Source: Saprospiraceae bacterium (GTDB lineage: Bacteria > Bacteroidota > Bacteroidia > Chitinophagales > Saprospiraceae). Taken from it: DNA of 64,000 nt. A program made the position numbers and the translations under genes. The stretch is taken from positions 1-64,000 of the forward strand of contig JALHQW010000004.1 in assembly GCA_022841745.1 (NCBI GenBank), written 5' to 3'. The notes beneath the pieces are model-generated. The model saw only the letters and a program-made list of their open reading frames with translations. It ran no database searches and was not told where the DNA came from. Shown one piece after another: positions 59,143 to 64,000 of the stretch (its first letter is position 1; each line of letters opens with the position of its first letter).

Positions 59143-62100
59143 GTGCCTGATTCACTCAAAGACATGCTGGCATCCCTCCTGCCAGACACCTTGGTTCAGG
59201 GTAGTTTATTCCCGGAGCCGCTTCAGATAATTTCTGCCAACATTTTTGGCAAAGGCATCCGATTGTCTGGTGTGGGTGAAAGTTCCAAACTTTACAAGTT
59301 AGACATCCCGGAAGACAGACTTAGCGAGATAAAAATCATCGAACAGGGTACTTTTTCCGGGAATGCCCAAAAATTCCGGCTTGCTGTCGAGGCGCTTCGC
59401 TTGGGTCTGGCTTACGAATACGACCCCTATTTTTCCCTTTCCATTGCAAAGGTTGACCCCTTGCCCCACCAATTGGAAGCGGTTTATGACTACTTCCTGA
59501 AAGCTCCACGCATTCGATTTTTGTTGGCAGACGACCCTGGCGCAGGCAAAACCATCATGGCGGGGCTGTTGATTAAGGAACTAAAAGCAAGGGGTTTGAT
59601 ACGCCGCATTCTGATAGTTACTCCTGCCAACCTGACTTTCCAATGGCAGCGTGAAATGAAAGATAAGTTCCGGGAAGATTTCAAAATCATCCGAGGCGAT
59701 GTGCTGCGGGCAAATTATGGCTCCAACCCCTGGCAGGAGCAGAACCAGGTTATTACGTCGGTTGCATGGGCTTCCTTGCAAGAGGATGCCAACCAAAGCC
59801 TGCTCCGCACGACCTGGGATTTGGTCATCGTGGATGAAGCACACAAAATGAGCGCACAAGATGATGAGCACAAAACCTATGCTTATCAACTGGGAGAAGA
59901 ACTTTCGGAACGAACCGACCACTTTCTATTAATGACAGCAACGCCACACAAAGGCGACCAGGAACAGTTCCGATTGTTTTTGCGGCTGCTGGACAAAGAT
60001 GTTTATGCTGACATCAAAAGCCTAGAAGAAGCGGTAAAGCGACAAGAAGCACCATTTTACCTCCGACGGGTAAAGGAAGCATTGGTGACTTTCCCCTCTG
60101 AAACTGGTGTTGTAAAATCCCTTTTCACGAAACGGGTTGTAAATACCATTGAATTTCAAATAGACCGGGAGGAGTCAGATTTTTACCAGGCACTTACAAA
60201 ATACGTTGAGGACCAATCCATTCGGGCAGCAATTGATAACTCCCCCAGGGGAAGGGCAGTTGGCTTTACAATGGCGATGCTTCAACGCAGGTTTGCTTCC
60301 AGCCTTTATGCCGTCAGAAAAAGCCTGGAAAGGATGCGCACTCGTCGTGAACAAATCCTGAGAGACCCTGACGCCTGGCGTCAACAACAGATTGAGAAGC
60401 GTTTGCCAGACAACTATGACGACTTACCGGAGGAAGAACAACAGGAAATTCTGGAAGAGTTGGAGGCTGCTGTTATCACGCATAACCCGGAAGACTTACG
60501 AAGGGATATTGGCGAGCTAACCCGGTTGATTGACCAAGCTCGTGAATTGGAAAACCAAGAAGTGGAGTCCAAAATAGTTCGATTGAAAAAGGTGCTATCT
60601 GACCACCAAATCTTCTCGGACTCAAAGGTCAAGCTGTTGATTTTCACAGAGCATAAAGAAACACTTGACTATTTGGCGGCTGATGGCAGAGATGGCAAGC
60701 CCATTGGTAAGTTGCGGGAATGGGGGTTGTCAGTGACTCAAATTTACGGTGGCATGAAGGTCGGCGACCGCAATATGCCTGGCACCCGGATTTGTGCAGA
60801 ACGAGAGTTTAAAGAGGAGGCTCAAATAATGGTTGCTACGGAAGCCGCAGGCGAAGGCATCAATCTTCAGTTCTGCTGGCTGATGATAAATTACGACATT
60901 CCCTGGAACCCCATCCGGTTGGAGCAACGCATGGGGCGTATCCACCGATATGGACAGGAACGGGATTGCCTGATATTGAATTTCGTGAGTACCAACACAC
61001 GGGAAGGCCGGGTGATGCAGAAACTGTTCGAACGGATTACCAGCATCGAAAAAGAGCTTGACCCAGGTAAAACAGGAAAAATTTTCAATGTGCTTGGCGA
61101 CGTGTTCCCCTCCAACTTGTTGGAAAAAATGCTCCGGGATATGTATGCCCGAAACTACGACAGCGAAGCCCCTATCCTCGACCGAATTCAGCACCAAGTT
61201 GACGTTGAAAGGTTTCGGCAAATCACAAACTCCACTTTGGAAGGGCTTGCTAAAAAAGAACTCAATCTTTCCGCCATCGTTGGTAAATCAGCTGAAGCAA
61301 GGGAACGGCGATTGGTGCCAGAGGTCATCGAGTCTTTTTTCATGGAAGCCGCCCCAATGCATGGAATTCAGCCCAAACTGACACGGAAAGAGTCCGGCAT
61401 TTATTCCATCGGAAAAATCCCTCGCAACCTGTGGAGTGTAAGTGAAAAATTAGAGCCTCGTTTTGGCATGTTGGGAAGGGAATACAAGCAGATAGCATTT
61501 TCAAAAGAGGTCGTTAATCAACACCCTGCACTCGATTGGGTGACACCGGGACATCCTCTTTTTGAAACAATACGGGAAGAAACATTCGAAAAATTCAGGG
61601 AAGACCTGCGCAAAGGGGCTGTTTTTTACAGCCTCAAAATTGACTTCTCGATAAAGCTCGACTTGTTCTCGTCTGACATTGTGGACGGAAGAGGAAAGGT
61701 GCTTCACCGTCGGCTTTTCGTCACCGAAAGCCTTCCTGATGGAAAAATCCTACTGCGGCAACCAACGCTTTTTCTTGATATTATTCCTGTCGAAGAGCAG
61801 GTTTCAATACCAAGCGTGTCTTTGCCTGAACGGCATGAGCTGGAAGAATTTTTAGTGACGACTGCCCTCCATTCCTATTTGGAAGAAATTCAGCAGGAAC
61901 GGCTACGGGAAACTCAAGTAGTTGAAAAGCATTTGAAATTGAGCCTGGAGGAAGTTCTGCGTAAGCAAAACATGAAGTTGGGGGAGATGCTCGATACATT
62001 GAACAGCGGCGACGAAGCTCCTAACCTCCACGCAAATATCAAACTGGCTGAAAACCGCATCCTGGAACTGAACCATCGGCTGGACACCCGTTTGAAGGAA

Positions 62101-62604
62101 CTTGCCAAAGAGCGGCAATGCACCATCGCCAATACCCAGCACCTCGGAGTCGCATGGGTGCTCCCGCACCCGGAGCGAGAGCGACCGGAATACAAGGGAA
62201 TGCACCCCGACGAAGAAATCGAGCGGCTGGCAGTCGAAGTTGCCATCAAGTACGAACACGACAGGGGTTTTGTCGTAGAAAGTGTGGAAACGGAGAACAA
62301 GGGCTTTGACCTGATTTCCCGACGAGCGCACCCGGAAGACCCGAAAACAGCCATCGAAGTCCGCTTCATCGAGGTGAAGGGCAGGGCTGCCGAAGGCGAA
62401 GTCTGGTTGTCCAAAAATGAATATGAAACGGCGCTCCGTCTGCGGAAAGAGTATTTTCTCTACGTCGTGTACAATTGCGCTACACAACCCCGACTCCATA
62501 TTATTCAAGACCCAGCGACCCATATTGCTTGGGAACCTGTCGTCAAAATCGAACATTACCGGACACGCTCCTCGGAAATATATCATCATGCACACAAACA
62601 GTAG
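59143..62604 (+). CDS. SNF2-family helicase with C-terminal DUF3883 domain
   Basis: A 1153-residue ATPase. An N-terminal region (1-100) precedes the helicase core: Walker A ADDPGAGKTIMAGLLIKEL (about 129-147), TPANLTFQWQREM, DEAH in VIVDEAHKMS, LLMTATPHKGDQEQF, and motifs V-VI in MVATEAAGEGINLQFCW and QRMGRIHRYGQ. A long spacer rich in coiled-coil helices follows. The end (about 1025-1140) matches DUF3883, with GFDLIS and RFIEVKGRAAEG, resembling a PD-(D/E)xK nuclease fold. It starts at GTG 59143 (stop codon just upstream); ATG 59164 is an alternative. This helicase type accompanies DUF1156 methylases in defence islands. It is six bases upstream of one here. Confidence 0.88.
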   Translation: MPDSLKDMLASLLPDTLVQGSLFPEPLQIISANIFGKGIRLSGVGESSKLYKLDIPEDRLSEIKIIEQGTFSGNAQKFRLAVEALRLGLAYEYDPYFSLSIAKVDPLPHQLEAVYDYFLKAPRIRFLLADDPGAGKTIMAGLLIKELKARGLIRRILIVTPANLTFQWQREMKDKFREDFKIIRGDVLRANYGSNPWQEQNQVITSVAWASLQEDANQSLLRTTWDLVIVDEAHKMSAQDDEHKTYAYQLGEELSERTDHFLLMTATPHKGDQEQFRLFLRLLDKDVYADIKSLEEAVKRQEAPFYLRRVKEALVTFPSETGVVKSLFTKRVVNTIEFQIDREESDFYQALTKYVEDQSIRAAIDNSPRGRAVGFTMAMLQRRFASSLYAVRKSLERMRTRREQILRDPDAWRQQQIEKRLPDNYDDLPEEEQQEILEELEAAVITHNPEDLRRDIGELTRLIDQARELENQEVESKIVRLKKVLSDHQIFSDSKVKLLIFTEHKETLDYLAADGRDGKPIGKLREWGLSVTQIYGGMKVGDRNMPGTRICAEREFKEEAQIMVATEAAGEGINLQFCWLMINYDIPWNPIRLEQRMGRIHRYGQERDCLILNFVSTNTREGRVMQKLFERITSIEKELDPGKTGKIFNVLGDVFPSNLLEKMLRDMYARNYDSEAPILDRIQHQVDVERFRQITNSTLEGLAKKELNLSAIVGKSAEARERRLVPEVIESFFMEAAPMHGIQPKLTRKESGIYSIGKIPRNLWSVSEKLEPRFGMLGREYKQIAFSKEVVNQHPALDWVTPGHPLFETIREETFEKFREDLRKGAVFYSLKIDFSIKLDLFSSDIVDGRGKVLHRRLFVTESLPDGKILLRQPTLFLDIIPVEEQVSIPSVSLPERHELEEFLVTTALHSYLEEIQQERLRETQVVEKHLKLSLEEVLRKQNMKLGEMLDTLNSGDEAPNLHANIKLAENRILELNHRLDTRLKELAKERQCTIANTQHLGVAWVLPHPERERPEYKGMHPDEEIERLAVEVAIKYEHDRGFVVESVETENKGFDLISRRAHPEDPKTAIEVRFIEVKGRAAEGEVWLSKNEYETALRLRKEYFLYVVYNCATQPRLHIIQDPATHIAWEPVVKIEHYRTRSSEIYHHAHKQ

Positions 62605-62610
62605 CACCCT

Positions 62611-64000
62611 ATGCCCTACCCCAAGCGCATTATAGAAGTGGATTTGCCCATTCGCCGGATTTCCACCCATGCCCGAAGGGAGAAGTCTATCCGGCACGGT
62701 CATATTTCCACCTTGCACATCTGGTGGGCAAGGCGTCCGCTGGCTGCCTGTCGTGCGGTGTTGTGTGCTGCCTTGTACCCTGACCCAGCCGACCCGCTTT
62801 GCCCTGCTGATTTCATCGAAACCGCCCAAAAGGAAATGCAAGCGTGGGCAAATGACAGGCTCAAAAAACTCTCGCTCGAAAGCCGCCAGCACTTCAACCG
62901 CTATCGCAACGACCCATCCCTGCTTTCCAGTCTTGTCGAATTGCGCCATGCTCTGCTTGACTTCATTGCCGATTTTGCCAATTGGGACAACAGCACGGAT
63001 GAAGACTACCTGAACACTGCCCGCACACTTACCCAGGCAGCCCACGAAGCCCTCGGTGGAGAGGCTGGCAGCCGACCACTTGTGGTGGACCCGTTTGCGG
63101 GGGGAGGCTCGATACCATTGGAAGCGTTGAGGGTGGGCGCAGATGCTTTCGCCAGTGACCTGAACCCTATTCCTGTGCTTATCAATAAAGTGCAACTTGA
63201 ATACATACCCAGGTACGGAAAGAAACTCGCCGGAGAGGTGCGCAAATGGGGAAAGTGGATAAAAGGCAAGGCAGAAGATGAACTAATGGAATTTTATCCA
63301 GAAGACAAACATTCTGGACGACCGATAGCCTACTTGTGGGCAAGGACAGTGAGATGTGAAGGTCCAAATTGTGCTGCTGAAATTCCTTTGCTTCGCTCTT
63401 TAGTCTTGATAAAAAAAGGAGAAAAATCTGTAATACTTGACATTGTACCCAACTTAAATAACAAAGATATTGATTGGGAAATCCTTGAAAACATTGATTG
63501 GCAGAAAGCAAAGCAAGGAACTGTTAACGGTGGTGCTGCGTGTTGTCCTTTCTGTGAATTCGTAACCAACCCTAAAAGAGTAAAATCTCAATTACAGAAA
63601 CAAAGAGGTGGAGCCAACCATTCTAAACTAATCTGTATCTATGTCGAGAAAGAAAATGGAAGAAAATTTAGGTTGCCGAATGCAAAAGACTTTTCTGCGA
63701 TAGAATTGGCGTCCAAAAAATTCGAGAGCTTGTTAGCAAAAAACTCTGACTTAGTTCCAGATGAACTAATTAATCCAATTCGACCCTACAAAAATTCAAG
63801 AGGTATTAGTGCAGTCAGTCGAATAGGATGTGAAACCTTCGGTGACTTATTCAATACTCGCCAATTACTTTCTATTTCTACAATTTTTAACATCATTCAA
63901 AAACTTGAGAATGAACTAAAAGAACATGAACCCGGATTAGCCACCGCACTCAAAACAGTATTTGCTTTGATAGCGAATAGAGGTGTTTATCAAAATAATT
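62611..64000 (+). CDS. DUF1156 DNA methyltransferase, 5' part
   Basis: An open frame from ATG 62611 to the right edge without a stop (463 codons so far). The opening IRRISTHARREKSIRHGHIS leads into TLHIWWARRPLAACRAVLCA, the DUF1156 signature. SAM-binding motif I is VVDPFAGGGSIPLEALRVGA with ASDLNPIPV (acidic ribose contact). A cysteine-rich ribbon follows near residues 250-315 (RCEGPNCAAE, CCPFCEF). The catalytic NPPY-type motif would lie beyond the window. It should methylate bases in DNA and acts with the helicase just upstream, 6 bases away. Beyond about 63230 base composition turns markedly AT-rich and codon use changes. Confidence 0.9.
   Translation, partial: MPYPKRIIEVDLPIRRISTHARREKSIRHGHISTLHIWWARRPLAACRAVLCAALYPDPADPLCPADFIETAQKEMQAWANDRLKKLSLESRQHFNRYRNDPSLLSSLVELRHALLDFIADFANWDNSTDEDYLNTARTLTQAAHEALGGEAGSRPLVVDPFAGGGSIPLEALRVGADAFASDLNPIPVLINKVQLEYIPRYGKKLAGEVRKWGKWIKGKAEDELMEFYPEDKHSGRPIAYLWARTVRCEGPNCAAEIPLLRSLVLIKKGEKSVILDIVPNLNNKDIDWEILENIDWQKAKQGTVNGGAACCPFCEFVTNPKRVKSQLQKQRGGANHSKLICIYVEKENGRKFRLPNAKDFSAIELASKKFESLLAKNSDLVPDELINPIRPYKNSRGISAVSRIGCETFGDLFNTRQLLSISTIFNIIQKLENELKEHEPGLATALKTVFALIANRGVYQNN

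Noticed and set aside
61903-63195. Long minus-strand frame opposite the helicase and methylase genes
   Set aside because: It lies wholly antisense to two genes with strong motifs and has no family features of its own.
59143-64000. Assignment of the helicase and methylase to DISARM
   Set aside because: drmA, drmB and drmC are not in the window, and the methylase is of the DUF1156 type rather than the DISARM methylase, so only a general defence call is made.

Overview
This window looks like a chromosome segment from a member of the Bacteroidota, most probably a Saprospiria- or Chitinophagia-like heterotroph. The evidence is type IX secretion cargo (a giant repeat protein with a gliding-motility-type C-terminal domain and two proteins with C-terminal sorting domains), a PorW/SprE-like TPR lipoprotein, DUF3822 next to rsmD, a Bacteroidota-style dihydroorotase, and promoters of the TTTG / TAnnTTTG type. 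The species cannot be named from the sequence.

Region by region. 0.2-9.2 kb: an S4 RNA-binding protein, a PagL-like deacylase, the giant secreted protein and a lipoprotein with two zinc-ribbon repeats, separated by long palindromes. 9.2-16 kb: a gene-poor scar with a stump of hypA, then hypF, hypC, hypD and hypE for the NiFe-hydrogenase Fe(CN)2CO ligands. hypF is invaded by palindromic and tandem repeats. 16-18.6 kb: two envelope coiled-coil proteins and a flavin reductase. 18.7-21 kb: paaABC, a partial phenylacetyl-CoA epoxidase operon behind a clear operator-like palindrome. 21.4-24.1 kb: an alpha-oxoamine synthase next to a multi-pass histidine kinase, resembling CqsA/CqsS. 24-40 kb: housekeeping and envelope genes (tsaD, bactofilin, a PilM-like DUF3822 protein, rsmD, a sugar/inositol nucleotidyltransferase-flippase fusion, a PorW-like lipoprotein, an M23 peptidase, pyrC). 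40.2-43.4 kb: a mostly non-coding stretch with a strong promoter, a 53-bp tandem repeat, a terminator and a beta-helix protein. 43.4-49.4 kb: fructosamine kinase-like protein, a T9SS cargo protein and an S41 protease.

From tRNA-Arg(CCU) at 49.5 kb to the right edge the content is accessory. It holds a pair of small unknown proteins, an AlbA_2-type regulator, three copies of a GC-rich repeat around a T9SS cargo gene, ArdC antirestriction, small unknown genes, a gene whose coding strand nearly lacks adenine, and a large SNF2-family helicase with a C-terminal DUF3883 followed directly by a DUF1156 DNA methyltransferase that runs off the window. The last two look like the start of a phage-defence cassette. 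No integrase or transposase was found.

Across the window many gene spacers are built from short reiterated words that fold back on themselves, with a different word in each spacer. This is an unusual genome-wide habit and is reported as a finding.
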